The translations under genes were made by a program, and so were the position numbers. A DNA stretch of 37,988 nt from Tsukamurella sp. M9C. GTDB taxonomy: Bacteria; Actinomycetota; Actinomycetes; Mycobacteriales; Mycobacteriaceae. The DNA lies in NCBI RefSeq assembly GCF_020169415.1, contig NZ_JAIULG010000048.1:1-37988 (forward strand), read 5' to 3'. Shown here one piece after another: positions 1-8,754 of the stretch (the stretch's first letter is position 1; each line of letters begins with the position of its first letter). Under the pieces are notes generated by a model. That model was not told where the DNA came from. It saw nothing but the letters and a program-made list of their open reading frames with translations, and searched no databases.

Positions 1-368
1 GGCGGGGGCGGATCGGCGGGCGTGACCACCTCGCCCAGCGCGAGCGACTCGCGGCGCAGGTACCGGCCGATGCCGGCGGCGAAGGTGAACAGCGCGCGCA
101 GCTGCGGCGTCGCGCGCGGCGGGGGAGTGGACTCGAGCAGTTCCGAGGCCGCGGCCCAGCCGCGGTCGGTGAGGGAGAGCAGCAGCGCGCGGCGCTCGCC
201 GACCTCGACGTCCAGCAGGCCGCGCTCGACCAGCTTGCGCCGCGACGGGGCCTCCAGCGCGGGGCCGAGCAGCTTCAGGTCGGGGTTGCGCACCGGCTCG
301 ACGGCCGACGCGAGCACGAGCAGCACCGCGGATTCCGTGCCCGTGAGCCCCGCGATCGACTCGCCCAT
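1..368 (-). CDS. Winged-helix-like protein, partial (3' end outside window)
   Basis: The minus-strand ATG at 368-366 overlaps the TGA of the upstream DUF559 gene (TGATG), so the two are probably translationally coupled. About 122 residues are visible before the window edge. The residues around LEAPSRRKLVERGLL and LLLSLTDRGWAAASELLE resemble the recognition helix and wing of a MarR-like or phage-repressor-like winged helix. No catalytic motif is visible. The family is not recognised with certainty; a DNA-binding or nuclease-partner role is inference from the fold-like pattern and the neighbour. Confidence 0.6.
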   Translation of the reverse strand, partial: MGESIAGLTGTESAVLLVLASAVEPVRNPDLKLLGPALEAPSRRKLVERGLLDVEVGERRALLLSLTDRGWAAASELLESTPPPRATPQLRALFTFAAGIGRYLRRESLALGEVVTPADPPP

Positions 369-1402
369 CACGCACCCCTCCCGTGGCCCGATCCCGTTGC
401 AGTGACCAATGTACGGATGATCGACATGGATTCCGCGAGGTCGTCCATGATCCGCGCGTTGGTCAGCCGCAGCACCCGGAAGCCGGCCAGCATGAGGTCG
501 GCGTCGCGGCGCCGGTCGGCCTCGTACTTCTCGCGTCCGCGGTGGTCCGGCCCGTCGACCTCCACCACCAGGCGGGGCTGCGGGAACAGCAGGTCGACGC
601 GGACGGGCCGGGCCAGCGGCCCCAGGTCGATGGCGTAGTTCCAGTGCCGCGCGGATGCCCACGCCTGGCCCACCAGCCCCCGCTCGAGGCACTGCTCCGC
701 CGCGCTCGCCGGGTGCGGCTTGCCCGCGACGGGCGGGAACGCGGGCAGCGGCTCGAGCCCGACGGTGAACTCCGACGGCCCGCGGCGCGGCTCCGCGGCG
801 AGCGGCGGACCGTCGACCACCGGGAACCGGTCCAGCGGCGCCGCGCCCGGCCCGAACAGCCAGACGCTGCTGTCTCCTCGCGCCAGCCACTGTGACGCGC
901 TGGAGAGGGCGTCGCCGAGGTGCGGGGCGAGTGGCCGTTCGACGTCGATCGCGAGCGCCACCGACGGGGCGTGGTAGCTGCGGGTCAGGGCGTACTCGAG
1001 GGCGTCCCGACGGTCGGCGGCGGGCAGCTCGGCGAAGCTGCGGCCCGACTCGGGCCGCAGCGCCGCGGTGGCGAGCGCGCCGAGCGCCGTGCCGATCCCG
1101 GCACCGCCGTCGTGCCGGTGCGCGAGCTCGCGGGCGGCGAACCGGTCGAGGATCCCGCCGGATTCGGGGGCGAGCGACGGGTCCGGCAGCCAGGCGGGAA
1201 AGACCTCGAAGGCCACGGCGACCTCCCGGGTCAGCACGTCGTCGATGATCGCGCCGGGGGAGGAGGGCAGCGGCTGCGTGAGGCCCGGGAAGACCACGAC
1301 CGGGTCCTGCGGCCCGCGGCGCTCGGCGGCGGAGGCGAGCGCGGCGGCGGAGGTGCCCCGCAGTCGCGCCACCCCGCGCGCGGGCAGATCGGAGAGCTGC
1401 AC
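368..1402 (-). CDS. DUF559-type protein with Vsr/PD-(D/E)XK-like C-terminus
   Basis: A 344-residue protein. The last ~80 residues carry a restriction-endonuclease-like pattern: VRVDLLF (Asp about 270), then LVVEVDGPDH (Glu 281, Asp 283), then an Arg/Lys/Asp-rich helix and a GFRVLRLTNARI strand. This is characteristic of DUF559, a relative of the very-short-patch-repair nuclease. The first ~230 residues match no family I recognise. The GTG start at 1402 is preceded by TAACTT (1414-1409, minus) with six bases between, so the mRNA is probably leaderless. It is coupled to the downstream winged-helix gene. Defence or repair function is possible but unproven. Confidence 0.8.
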   Translation of the reverse strand: MQLSDLPARGVARLRGTSAAALASAAERRGPQDPVVVFPGLTQPLPSSPGAIIDDVLTREVAVAFEVFPAWLPDPSLAPESGGILDRFAARELAHRHDGGAGIGTALGALATAALRPESGRSFAELPAADRRDALEYALTRSYHAPSVALAIDVERPLAPHLGDALSSASQWLARGDSSVWLFGPGAAPLDRFPVVDGPPLAAEPRRGPSEFTVGLEPLPAFPPVAGKPHPASAAEQCLERGLVGQAWASARHWNYAIDLGPLARPVRVDLLFPQPRLVVEVDGPDHRGREKYEADRRRDADLMLAGFRVLRLTNARIMDDLAESMSIIRTLVTATGSGHGRGA

Positions 1403-1492
1403 GAGATGAAGTTACGGCATCGCGATCGCATCCGTAGGTGCCTGTCGCCCGGCGAATCCGATCCTCCGAGCGGCGAGCGCGGATCACGCCGT

Positions 1493-1512
1493 CTATATAC
1501 TCTGATATATAG
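1493..1512 (+). promoter_or_regulatory. Promoter/operator of the first vapBC pair
   Basis: An inverted repeat CTATATA (1493-1499) / TATATAG (1506-1512) with a six-base spacer is the only AT-rich patch nearby and contains a -10-like TATACT (1496-1501). Its place 20 bases before vapB suits autoregulation by a VapB or VapBC complex; the operator role is inference. Confidence 0.6.
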
Positions 1513-1532
1513 CGATCGAAAGGTGGTCTCCC

Positions 1533-1745
1533 ATGGCTGTCACCAGCGTCGACCTCGACCCCCGACTGATCGAGCGGGCTCGGGAACTCACCGGGGAGCG
1601 CTCGAACCGCTCCGTCATCGATCTCGCCCTGCGTCGGCTCATCGCGTCGAAGCAGAAGGGGGCGATGATCGACGGCATCGCCGGGCTCGCCGGACTCCCC
1701 GATGGCCTCGGCGCGCCCGTCGTCGATCCGACCGCGACGCCGTGA
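1533..1745 (+). CDS. vapB: VapB-type antitoxin (ribbon-helix-helix)
   Basis: A 70-residue protein with the VapB pattern: an N-terminal beta strand (VTSVDLDPRLIERA) followed by two helices (SNRSVIDLALRRLIA). This is the DNA-binding, dimerising half of a type II antitoxin; the C-terminal tail should wrap the toxin. A clear ribosome-binding site, AAAGGTGG (1519-1526), precedes ATG 1533. Its TGA (1743-1745) overlaps the GTG of vapC. It is expected to neutralise VapC and repress its own operon through the upstream dyad. Confidence 0.85.
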   Translation: MAVTSVDLDPRLIERARELTGERSNRSVIDLALRRLIASKQKGAMIDGIAGLAGLPDGLGAPVVDPTATP

Positions 1746-2155
1746 CGGACTACCTCGTCGACAACTCCGTCTGGACGCGGCTCGCGACCGGAGACGAGAG
1801 GATCGCGAACCGCCTGCGGCGCATAGAACGGTCACCTGCGGATCTGTTCGTGACGTGCCCGCCCCAGGTGCTCGAGTTCTGTCACAGCGCGCGAACGCCC
1901 GACGAGCACGAGCTCTATCGGGACCGGATCACGATGGGCTTCCCGCTCGAGCGTGCCCCGGACGAAGATCTCGTCCTCGATATGCAGGCCGCCCTGTGGT
2001 CGTCCGGGCTCGTCCGCGCCGCGGGCCCCGTGGACATCCTCATCGCCGCGTACGCCATCGTCAACGACGCGACCGTGCTCGCCGCCGACCACGACTTCGA
2101 GCACATCGCCCGCGTCAGCGATCTCACGCACGAGTACATCGCGCCGGCGACGTGA
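1742..2155 (+). CDS. vapC: VapC-type PIN-domain ribonuclease toxin
   Basis: A 137-residue PIN-domain protein starting at a GTG that shares GTGA with the vapB stop. The acidic metal-binding set is visible: Asp7 in YLVDNSVW, a Glu in QVLEFCHS, an Asp in GPVDILIAAYA and an Asp in LAADHDFEHIA. VapC toxins are Mg-dependent RNases that typically cut tRNA or rRNA; the target here cannot be told. Length is normal and the active site looks intact. The pair lies between the DUF559 gene and the spc ribosomal cluster. Confidence 0.9.
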   Translation: MTDYLVDNSVWTRLATGDERIANRLRRIERSPADLFVTCPPQVLEFCHSARTPDEHELYRDRITMGFPLERAPDEDLVLDMQAALWSSGLVRAAGPVDILIAAYAIVNDATVLAADHDFEHIARVSDLTHEYIAPAT

Positions 2156-2227
2156 TTCGTGATCGGCGAGATCGGGGCGGCACCGTCGGACATGATGGCC
2201 GGCGGCCGGCGCCCAACCGGGCACGAT

Positions 2228-2257
2228 TCGACATCTACCTGCGACTTCCCCTATCAT
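2228..2257 (+). promoter_or_regulatory. Candidate sigma-A promoter of rplN operon
   Basis: TCGACA (2228-2233), an 18-base spacer and TATCAT (2252-2257) lie about 100 bases before rplN. The leader that follows has no obvious terminator. The preceding 70 bases after vapC hold no gene. Confidence 0.5.
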
Positions 2258-2357
2258 GGACGGGTTGCCCGGCGCCCTGTGGTGCCAGGCGGCTGACCAC
2301 GCGTGTTCGGGTCGGAAATCCGGCGCGCATGAAAATCCAGGTCGAGGAGACTCTCTA

Positions 2358-2726
2358 GTGATTCAGCAGGAATCGCGGGTGCGGGTCGCCGACAACACGG
2401 GTGCTAAGGAAATCCTCTGCATCCGCGTGCTCGGTGGAAGCTCGCGCCGCTATGCCGGCATCGGTGACATCATCGTCGCCACCGTCAAGGACGCCATCCC
2501 CGGCGGCAACGTCAAGCGCGGCGAGGTCGTCAAGGCCGTCATCGTGCGGACCGCCAAGGAGCGCCGCCGTCCGGACGGTTCGTACATCAAGTTCGACGAG
2601 AACGCCGCTGTCATCATCAAGAACGACAACGACCCTCGTGGCACCCGCATCTTCGGCCCGGTCGGCCGCGAGCTGCGCGACAAGAAGTTCATGAAGATCG
2701 TTTCGCTGGCTCCGGAGGTGCTCTGA
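2358..2726 (+). CDS. rplN: 50S ribosomal protein L14
   Basis: 122 residues, the usual bacterial L14 length, with [17 protein letters not shown] at the N-terminus and the family C-terminus [15 protein letters not shown]. It binds 23S rRNA at the subunit interface near L19. The GTG at 2358 is chosen because it gives the family N-terminus; GAGGAG (2344-2349) precedes it. It is the first gene of the spc cluster here, with rplX one base downstream. The usual upstream neighbours (rpmC, rpsQ) are absent: VapBC lies upstream. Confidence 0.98.
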   Translation: MIQQESRVRVADNTGAKEILCIRVLGGSSRRYAGIGDIIVATVKDAIPGGNVKRGEVVKAVIVRTAKERRRPDGSYIKFDENAAVIIKNDNDPRGTRIFGPVGRELRDKKFMKIVSLAPEVL

Positions 2727-2727
2727 C

Positions 2728-3033
2728 ATGAAGGTGCACAAGGGCGACACCGTCATCGTGATCTCGGGCCCCGACAAGGGTGCCAAGGGCAAGGTCGTCG
2801 AGTCCTTCCCGAAGGCTGACAAGGTCCTCGTCGAGGGCGTCAACCGGATCAAGAAGCACACCAGCACGTCCGCCACCGCGCAGGGCGGGATCGAGGTCCG
2901 CGAGGCTCCGATCCACGTCTCCAACGTGATGGTCGTCGACTCGGACGGCAACCCCACCCGCGTGGGTTACCGGACCGACGAGGAGACCGGCAAGCGCGTG
3001 CGGATCTCCCGCAAGAACGGGAAGGACATCTGA
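2728..3033 (+). CDS. rplX: 50S ribosomal protein L24
   Basis: 101 residues with the KOW motif near the N-terminus ([20 protein letters not shown]) and the family [12 protein letters not shown] and [15 protein letters not shown] segments. L24 starts assembly of the 50S subunit on 23S rRNA. It sits one base after rplN and one base before rplE, in a tight operon. Confidence 0.97.
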   Translation: MKVHKGDTVIVISGPDKGAKGKVVESFPKADKVLVEGVNRIKKHTSTSATAQGGIEVREAPIHVSNVMVVDSDGNPTRVGYRTDEETGKRVRISRKNGKDI

Positions 3034-3034
3034 G

Positions 3035-3598
3035 ATGACCACCTCTGAGAAGACCCAGCCGCGCCTGAAGGCGCGCTACCGCGCCGAGATCAAGGACGCG
3101 CTGAACAGCGAGTTCGACTACGCCAACGTGATGCAGATCCCCGGCGTCGTCAAGGTGGTCGTGAACATGGGCGTCGGCGACGCCGCCCGTGACGCCAAGC
3201 TCATCAACGGCGCCGTCAAGGACCTCGAGCTGATCACCGGCCAGAAGCCGGAGATCCGCAAGGCCCGCAAGTCCATCGCGCAGTTCAAGCTGCGTGAGGG
3301 CATGCCGATCGGCGCGCGCGTCACCCTCCGTGGCGACCGCATGTGGGAGTTCCTCGATCGCCTCACCTCGATCGCGCTCCCCCGTATCCGCGACTTCCGC
3401 GGCCTCAACGGCAACCAGTTCGATGGCAACGGCAACTACACGTTCGGCCTGAACGAGCAGTCGATGTTCCACGAGATCGACGTGGACTCCATCGACCGCC
3501 CGCGCGGTATGGACATCACCGTCGTCACCACTGCCACCAACAATGAGGAAGGCCGCGCGCTGCTCAAGCACCTCGGCTTCCCCTTCAAGGAGAACTGA
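3035..3598 (+). CDS. rplE: 50S ribosomal protein L5
   Basis: 187 residues, a standard actinobacterial L5, with [29 protein letters not shown] and [20 protein letters not shown]5 binds 5S rRNA and contacts P-site tRNA. It is followed after three bases by rpsN. Confidence 0.98.
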   Translation: MTTSEKTQPRLKARYRAEIKDALNSEFDYANVMQIPGVVKVVVNMGVGDAARDAKLINGAVKDLELITGQKPEIRKARKSIAQFKLREGMPIGARVTLRGDRMWEFLDRLTSIALPRIRDFRGLNGNQFDGNGNYTFGLNEQSMFHEIDVDSIDRPRGMDITVVTTATNNEEGRALLKHLGFPFKEN

Positions 3599-3601
3599 GC
3601 C

Positions 3602-3787
3602 ATGGCAAAGAAGGCGCTGGTCAACAAGGCCAACAAGAAGCCGAAGTTCGCCGTCCGCGGCTACACCCGTTGCAACAAGTGCGGCCGTCCGCACTCGGTG
3701 TTCCGCAAGTTCGGCCTCTGCCGTATCTGCCTGCGCGAGATGGCGCACGCCGGCGAGCTCCCCGGTGTGCACAAGAGCAGCTGGTGA
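3602..3787 (+). CDS. rpsN: 30S ribosomal protein S14, zinc-binding type
   Basis: 61 residues, the short type Z form of S14, with two CxxC pairs (CNKCGRP and CRICLRE) that bind one zinc. It assembles late into the 30S head. Mycobacteriales often carry a second, zinc-free S14 elsewhere for zinc starvation; it is not in this window. It is the last gene of this part of the cluster and is followed by a strong hairpin, whereas rpsH normally follows directly. Confidence 0.97.
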   Translation: MAKKALVNKANKKPKFAVRGYTRCNKCGRPHSVFRKFGLCRICLREMAHAGELPGVHKSSW

Positions 3788-3823
3788 GTCCCACCCGAGC
3801 CTGACTCGGGACTGATTCGCGCG

Positions 3824-3859
3824 AGGGCGCGCACTCCGCTTCGGCGGGGTGCGCGCCCT
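3824..3859 (+). terminator. Terminator after rpsN
   Basis: AGGGCGCGCAC (3824-3834) pairs perfectly with GTGCGCGCCCT (3849-3859), with a smaller CCGC/GCGG stem in the loop. T-rich bases (TCGTCGTCT) follow. It ends the rplN-rpsN transcript before the non-ribosomal insert. Confidence 0.8.
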
Positions 3860-3956
3860 TCGTCGTCTGCGGGAGGCGGTCGTTCCACGCGATTCGCGTC
3901 ACGAAACGCGCAGCGGATTCACAGTGTTACCCGCTTGTTAACTATGCTGTCATCTC

Positions 3957-5297
3957 ATGTTGGTGCGTGAAGACTTCGCGCTCCCGCGGGGTCCACGCGG
4001 TGAGCGTCCCCGCAGCGGGTTCCGGAACAGCCCGTGGATGTGGGCCGTGCTCGCGGTCGTCGTCTTCGTCGCCGCGATCCAGGCCGCCGCGACGGTCTAC
4101 GGCCTCGCCGGCCCCGTCGAGGGCCTGGCCAAGGATTTCGTCGGCCGCCCCGTCACCGGCGAGGTGAAGATCGCGGCCCTCGCGCTCGCCCTCATGTGCA
4201 TGCCCGCGCGCCTGCGCCTGCCGTTCGCCGGCGTCGTCGTCGGCACGGAGGTCCTGTTCAACGCCGAGCGCCTCGCCGCCGGTTCACCCCTGCACTTCGG
4301 CAACGGCGTGATGTGGGGCCTGGTCGCGCTGGCCGCCTACGCCGGCCTGCGGCTCACCGGCCGCGAGCAGGTGGCGGCGTTCAAGGCCGCCGGCGTCGCG
4401 GGGATCCTCATCGTCGCGAACGCCTGCTCGTCCGTGTGGCTGGGGCTCACGATGGAGGCGCTGCCGTACGTCGCCGACCACTTCGTCGAGGTCGCCGACC
4501 GCGCGCTCGGCAGCCCGTCGTGGGTGATGGGACGGTTCGTGCACGAGCACGGCTGGTACCTCGCCCTGATCACCAAGGTCTACACCTACCTGCCGGTGGG
4601 GGCCGCGGTGGTGGCGTACTTCCAGCTGCGCCGAAGCTCGACCGAGGGCTTCCCGCGGCACCACATCGTGCGGTCCTTCGTCCTCATCGGCGCGATCGGG
4701 CCCATCGTCTACTTCCTGTTCCCCGTCGTGGGTCCCGCGTACGCCTTCGGCAACGAGGTGGCCGGCGCCGGCTGGATGAACGTCTGGCCGCACGTCGTGC
4801 CCACGTCGCTTGAGCCGGTCTCCGCGTACTTCAGCCAGGCGGCGCCCCGCAACTGCATGCCCAGCCTGCACACCGCCTGGGCGACCGCGATCCTCGTGCA
4901 CTCGCTGCGCGGGCCGCGCCTGCTCAAGGTGTTCGGCGTCGTCTGGTGGGTCTGCACGATCTCCGCGACGCTCGGCATCGGCGCGCATTACGGCGTCGAC
5001 CTCATCGCCGGCTTCGTCTTCGCGCTGACCCTCGAGGCCGCGATGGTCCGCCCCGAGGACGGCTGGCACCCGCGCCGGATCGCCACCGTCGTGGGCGGGG
5101 CGCTCGCCTTCGTCGCGATCCTCCTGTCCATCCGCTACCTGAGCGTGCCCATGGCGCAGAGCGGCTACCTCGCCGCCGGCGTCCTCCTCGGCGCCGCCGG
5201 CGCGATGGCGGTCGCCTACGCGCGGATCGCCCGGCCCCCGTCGCCCGACGGTGCCGTCGCGCCCCGTCCGGTGGGGGAGCAGGCGCTCGCCGCCTGA
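3957..5297 (+). CDS. PAP2-superfamily membrane protein (phosphatase/phosphotransferase)
   Basis: 446 residues with many hydrophobic segments (first TM about 28-50). Two PAP2 signature blocks are visible: RNCMPSLH (Arg298, His305) and GAHYGVDLIAG (His344, Asp348), the arrangement of the PAP2_3/inositol-phosphorylceramide-synthase-like branch. Such enzymes remove or transfer lipid-linked phosphates at the membrane; the substrate here is unknown. The usual first block (KxxxxxxRP) is not obvious. TATGCT (3943-3948) lies eight bases before ATG 3957 and no ribosome-binding site is visible, suggesting a leaderless mRNA. Confidence 0.8.
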   Translation: MLVREDFALPRGPRGERPRSGFRNSPWMWAVLAVVVFVAAIQAAATVYGLAGPVEGLAKDFVGRPVTGEVKIAALALALMCMPARLRLPFAGVVVGTEVLFNAERLAAGSPLHFGNGVMWGLVALAAYAGLRLTGREQVAAFKAAGVAGILIVANACSSVWLGLTMEALPYVADHFVEVADRALGSPSWVMGRFVHEHGWYLALITKVYTYLPVGAAVVAYFQLRRSSTEGFPRHHIVRSFVLIGAIGPIVYFLFPVVGPAYAFGNEVAGAGWMNVWPHVVPTSLEPVSAYFSQAAPRNCMPSLHTAWATAILVHSLRGPRLLKVFGVVWWVCTISATLGIGAHYGVDLIAGFVFALTLEAAMVRPEDGWHPRRIATVVGGALAFVAILLSIRYLSVPMAQSGYLAAGVLLGAAGAMAVAYARIARPPSPDGAVAPRPVGEQALAA

Positions 5298-5327
5298 CGA
5301 CTACGCTGTGGATCGTGGGTGATTCCG

Positions 5328-6068
5328 ATGCGTAACACGATCATCGCGGGCGCGCTCGGCGTCGCGGCGGTCGCACTGATCGGTACCCGGTTCGTCGGCC
5401 CGATCGGGCTGCTGTTCCTGGCCGGCGCGCTGATCGTCGTCATGGTCGTGCTGCTCGCGGGCGGCGGCGACCCGGCCGCGGTGCGTCGGGACGATCCACT
5501 GCGGTTCGTCGACGTGAAGCCCGCCCCTGAGCGGCCGCGTGCGGAGCGCGCGCAACCGAAGCCGGCCCCGGCACCGTCGGGCCGGGCGCTGTGGGACCGG
5601 GCCACCGGCCGGCACGACACGGTGCTGGGGGAGTACGCGGCCTACGAGCTCGACCCCGAGATGCTGCTGCGCTTCCCCGCGATGTGGGACTTCAGCTCGC
5701 CGAAGGTGATCGCCTTCCACGACGCGCTCGAGCACGCCGGGGCGCTGCGCACCGACGAGTACCCCGGCGACGAGTCCGCCGCGGAGTACGCCGAGGCCGT
5801 CACCGACCTGCGCACCTCCTGGTACGCCGCCGATCGGTACGCCCGCAGCACCGGCTCCGACGGCCTGGCCGACGAGGACGTGCGCGACCTCGACCGCGGA
5901 CTCAAGCTGTACCGCCACGCGTCGTCGAGCGTCGCCGCCGAGCGGGCCGCGTACCTGAACCAGGTGGTCAGCACCGTCGACAAGCTCGTCGACCGCGGCG
6001 TGCTCCCCGCGCCGCCCCGCTTCCGCGCCGAGCTGGAGGCCGAGGCCCGCAAGGCCATCGAGGGCTGA
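5328..6068 (+). CDS. Membrane-anchored protein of unknown function
   Basis: About 246 residues. Two adjacent hydrophobic stretches (roughly residues 4-20 and 26-46) form a membrane anchor. A Pro/Arg-rich linker and a charged, mostly helical domain from about residue 75 follow (AMWDFSSPKVIAFHDALEHA, then repeated Glu/Arg helices). No catalytic motif was recognised. Start is uncertain: ATG 5328 puts Arg just before the first TM, while an in-frame GTG at 5319 would add three residues. TACGCT at 5302-5307 may be the -10. It lies 30 bases after the PAP2 gene and may be co-transcribed. Confidence 0.7.
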   Translation: MRNTIIAGALGVAAVALIGTRFVGPIGLLFLAGALIVVMVVLLAGGGDPAAVRRDDPLRFVDVKPAPERPRAERAQPKPAPAPSGRALWDRATGRHDTVLGEYAAYELDPEMLLRFPAMWDFSSPKVIAFHDALEHAGALRTDEYPGDESAAEYAEAVTDLRTSWYAADRYARSTGSDGLADEDVRDLDRGLKLYRHASSSVAAERAAYLNQVVSTVDKLVDRGVLPAPPRFRAELEAEARKAIEG

Positions 6069-6077
6069 CACCCGTTC

Positions 6078-6144
6078 CGAAACCGGCCGAATTCTGCGTG
6101 ACGATGCGAATACGTCGTCGCGAGCCCGGAAACGGCCGGTTTCG
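6078..6144. repeat. 12-bp inverted repeat with long spacer
   Basis: CGAAACCGGCCG (6078-6089) and CGGCCGGTTTCG (6133-6144) are perfect inverted copies separated by 43 bases. They sit between the membrane-anchored gene and the glycoside hydrolase promoter. They could be a weak terminator for the upstream gene or two operator half-sites. Confidence 0.6.
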
Positions 6145-6204
6145 CGACGCGCGACGGCACCCGGCCTTCACCGATCTGTGATTGTTGTTGCGTATGGTGT
6201 TGAT

Positions 6205-7401
6205 GTGACTGCTGTGACTCGACGGGTTCTGCTGGGGACCGCCGCCGCGCTGCCGGCCGTGATGGTGGCCGCGCGCGCCGCCGCCGACCCCGGCTCCGGG
6301 ACGGGGGCGGGCGGCACGGTCGGGCCGACGACCCCGGGGGCCACCACCCCGGGCGCGACGCCCGCCGGGCCGGCAGCGCGCTGGACGCCCGAGCGGGCGC
6401 AGCAGTGGCGCACGCAGAACCCATGGATGGTCGGGGCCAACTACATCAACGCCAACGCCGGGAACCAGTTCGAGATGTTCCAGGCGCAGACCTTCGACCC
6501 GAACCGGATGAACCTCGAGCTCGGCTGGGCCCGCGGCCTGGGGATGACCACCATGCGCGTCTTCCTGCAGGACCAGCTGTGGACCGCCGATCCCACCGGC
6601 TTCGTGCAGCGCCTCGACGCCTTCCTCACGATCGCGAACAACAACGGCATCAAGATCATGTTCGTGCTGTTCGACTCGTGCTGGGACCCGAACCCGAAGC
6701 CCGGCGTGCAGCGCGAGCCGACGCCCGGCGTGCACAACTCGACGTGGGTGCAGAGCCCCGGCGCCGCGGGCCTGACGAACGCCGACACCGCGGGCCTGCA
6801 GGCCTATGCGACCGGCGTGGTCAAGGCCTTCGCGAACGATCCCCGCGTGGTCGCGTGGGACGTGTGGAACGAGCCGGAGAACCTCGCCGACTCGTACCCG
6901 CTGAGCCCGCCCGACAAGGTCGCCCGCGTCGCGAAGCTGTTGCCGCAGGCCTTCGCGTGGGCCCGCGCCGGCGGGCCGACGCAACCGCTGACCTCCGGTG
7001 TCTGGGCCGACACGCGCCCCGAGATCCGCGCGATCCAGCTGGAGCAGTCCGACGTGATCAGCTTCCACAGCTACGACCCGCCGGAGAAGTTCCGCGCCAT
7101 GGCCGCCGACCTCGCCAAGCAGGGGCGCCCGATGCTCCTCACCGAGTACATGGCCCGCCCGCAGGGCAGCACCATCGAGACGATCCTGCCGATCTGCAAG
7201 GAGCTCGGCATCGACGCCTACCAGTGGGGCTTCGTGGCCGGCCGCAGCCAGACCTACTACCCGTGGGACTCGTGGAAGCAGCCCTACGTCGGCGCGCGCC
7301 AGCCGCAGCAGTGGTTCCACGACCTGCTCTGGCCCGACGGCCGCGCCTACCGCGACGCCGAGGTCGCCACGGTCCGCCGCCTCACCGCCGCCCGCACGTA
7401 G
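6205..7401 (+). CDS. Secreted clan GH-A-like glycoside hydrolase (cellulase/GH5-like)
   Basis: About 398 residues. The N-terminus has a twin-arginine-like signal (TRRVLLG then a hydrophobic stretch ending near ARAAADP), then a Gly/Thr/Pro linker (about 29-58) and a TIM-barrel domain. WDVWNEPEN (Asn222-Glu223) is the acid/base block of clan GH-A and LLTEYMARP (Glu314) the likely nucleophile. It should cleave a beta-linked polysaccharide or glycoconjugate outside the membrane; the substrate is not evident. GTG 6205 is preferred because TATGGT (6193-6198) lies six bases upstream (leaderless); GTG 6178 is an in-frame alternative. Confidence 0.8.
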   Translation: MTAVTRRVLLGTAAALPAVMVAARAAADPGSGTGAGGTVGPTTPGATTPGATPAGPAARWTPERAQQWRTQNPWMVGANYINANAGNQFEMFQAQTFDPNRMNLELGWARGLGMTTMRVFLQDQLWTADPTGFVQRLDAFLTIANNNGIKIMFVLFDSCWDPNPKPGVQREPTPGVHNSTWVQSPGAAGLTNADTAGLQAYATGVVKAFANDPRVVAWDVWNEPENLADSYPLSPPDKVARVAKLLPQAFAWARAGGPTQPLTSGVWADTRPEIRAIQLEQSDVISFHSYDPPEKFRAMAADLAKQGRPMLLTEYMARPQGSTIETILPICKELGIDAYQWGFVAGRSQTYYPWDSWKQPYVGARQPQQWFHDLLWPDGRAYRDAEVATVRRLTAART

Positions 7402-7411
7402 ACGCCGGCAT

Positions 7412-8647
7412 CTAGTCGGTGCGCACGAAGGCGCCGTCCAGCCGGTAGTAGGCGCTCGCGTTCGAGCCCGGCCCGAGGCCGACCTCCATCACGGGCGGCG
7501 CCGTCCGGTCGGAGGTGTGGGCCCGGCTGTCCTCGTCGACCTCGATGCCCAGGGCGTGCGCGTCGATCGGCAGCACGGAGAAGCGTTGCACGAGGTCGGC
7601 TCGCGCTCGCTCGATCCCGGCGGCCGTCACGACGCGCAGCGCGAACGCCGAGCTGCTCGTCGATCGCGACGGGCTGAGGCTCACCTCGGGGAACTTGCCG
7701 ACGGTCTCCTTGAGGGTGCCGGAGCGGCCGCCGCCCGAGATCCGCATCTCGACGGTGCCCTTCCCGCTGCCGACCGAGCCGACGTTCGGCGCGAAGACGC
7801 GGTACTGCAGCTCGTCGATCACCGGCTGCGCGGGATCGAGGCCGTTCGTGCGCAGCAGTCGCTCGGCGATGGGGAGGAGACCGTCGACCTTCGCGAGCGC
7901 GAGGTTGTCGGGCAGCTTTCCCGCGGCGTCGGTCTCGACGTCCACGCCCGACATGCCGAAGGTCGCGACCAGGCGCTTGTCGCCGCTTCGCCGCTCGATC
8001 TCGATGCCGTCGGACGCGTGGGGAGAGCTCCGGTCGATGCCGATCGTGTCCGCGGCCGCGGTCACCTTCGCCGCCGTCGCGGTGAGATCGAGCCCCGCGA
8101 TGTCGGAGGCGCGGAAGGCGGAGTCGGCACGGTCGTTCGTGGAGTTGCGGGTCGGCTCGTACCACTTGTCGCCGCTGCGGGAGAAGTACGCGGAGACGCG
8201 TTGGCCGGTGGTGAGGTCCAGCGTCGTCACCCGGGTGGTGTTCTCGTCGATGTCGATCTCGAGGAGGGAGTCCGCGCCGCCGGGCTGGATCTCTCCGGCC
8301 TTCGCGATGGCGCGCCGGAGCTCGGTCGACGGGTCCGCCACCGGGCTCGCGGAGCCGGGCGCCACCCCTGCCCCGGCCCTGCTCGATGCCGGCGAGCCCG
8401 ACCCCCGCGACTCCGTCAGCACGATCGCCGCGGGGAGGCCGGCGGAGACGATGAGGATGCCGGTGACGAACGCGGCGACCAGCCCCATTCCCGGCGGCGC
8501 GGACCGCAGCCGCCACGCGAGTACGCCCGCGACCACGACGGTCCCGATCGCCCAGGCCAGGGAGGCGGCACCGTCGGACGCGACGGCCCCGACCAGGCCC
8601 ACCGTGGTGAGCACGGAGAGCAGGGCGACCGTCAGGAAGGTGGACAC
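7412..8647 (-). CDS. Membrane-anchored protein of unknown function
   Basis: 411 residues from GTG 8647. Three hydrophobic segments lie in the first ~80 residues (TFLTVALLSVLTTVGLVGAV, LAWAIGTVVVAGVLAW, GLVAAFVTGILIVSAG), then a Ser/Ala/Gly linker and a ~300-residue domain with repeated KVTAAADTIGID- and LDPAQPVIDELQYRVF-like alpha/beta stretches. No enzyme motif is visible; the large domain probably lies outside the cell. TACGCT (8659-8654, minus) is six bases before the GTG, so it is probably leaderless. It converges on the glycoside hydrolase with only ten bases between stops. Confidence 0.7.
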   Translation of the reverse strand: MSTFLTVALLSVLTTVGLVGAVASDGAASLAWAIGTVVVAGVLAWRLRSAPPGMGLVAAFVTGILIVSAGLPAAIVLTESRGSGSPASSRAGAGVAPGSASPVADPSTELRRAIAKAGEIQPGGADSLLEIDIDENTTRVTTLDLTTGQRVSAYFSRSGDKWYEPTRNSTNDRADSAFRASDIAGLDLTATAAKVTAAADTIGIDRSSPHASDGIEIERRSGDKRLVATFGMSGVDVETDAAGKLPDNLALAKVDGLLPIAERLLRTNGLDPAQPVIDELQYRVFAPNVGSVGSGKGTVEMRISGGGRSGTLKETVGKFPEVSLSPSRSTSSSAFALRVVTAAGIERARADLVQRFSVLPIDAHALGIEVDEDSRAHTSDRTAPPVMEVGLGPGSNASAYYRLDGAFVRTD

Positions 8648-8754
8648 GCGCTCAGCGTATCGGCAGCGAATCACGCTGACCGCAACCGCTGTGCGGCCGC
8701 GGGAACGGACATATGTTCCGCGAAGGAATCAACCGTCCGAATCAGGAGTGCCCC

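Noticed and set aside
22-405. 127-residue Ser/Arg-rich plus-strand frame at the window start
   Set aside because: Antisense of the winged-helix-like gene; the minus frame shows better protein character and coupling.
920-1741. Long plus-strand frame upstream of the first vapC
   Set aside because: It is antisense to the DUF559 gene; VapC begins at GTG 1742 in GTGA overlap with vapB.
2849-3772. 307-residue open frame on the minus strand opposite rplX-rplE-rpsN
   Set aside because: It is the antisense shadow of three certain ribosomal genes; composition is typical of high-GC antisense frames (Val/Ala/Glu/Leu/Arg repeats).
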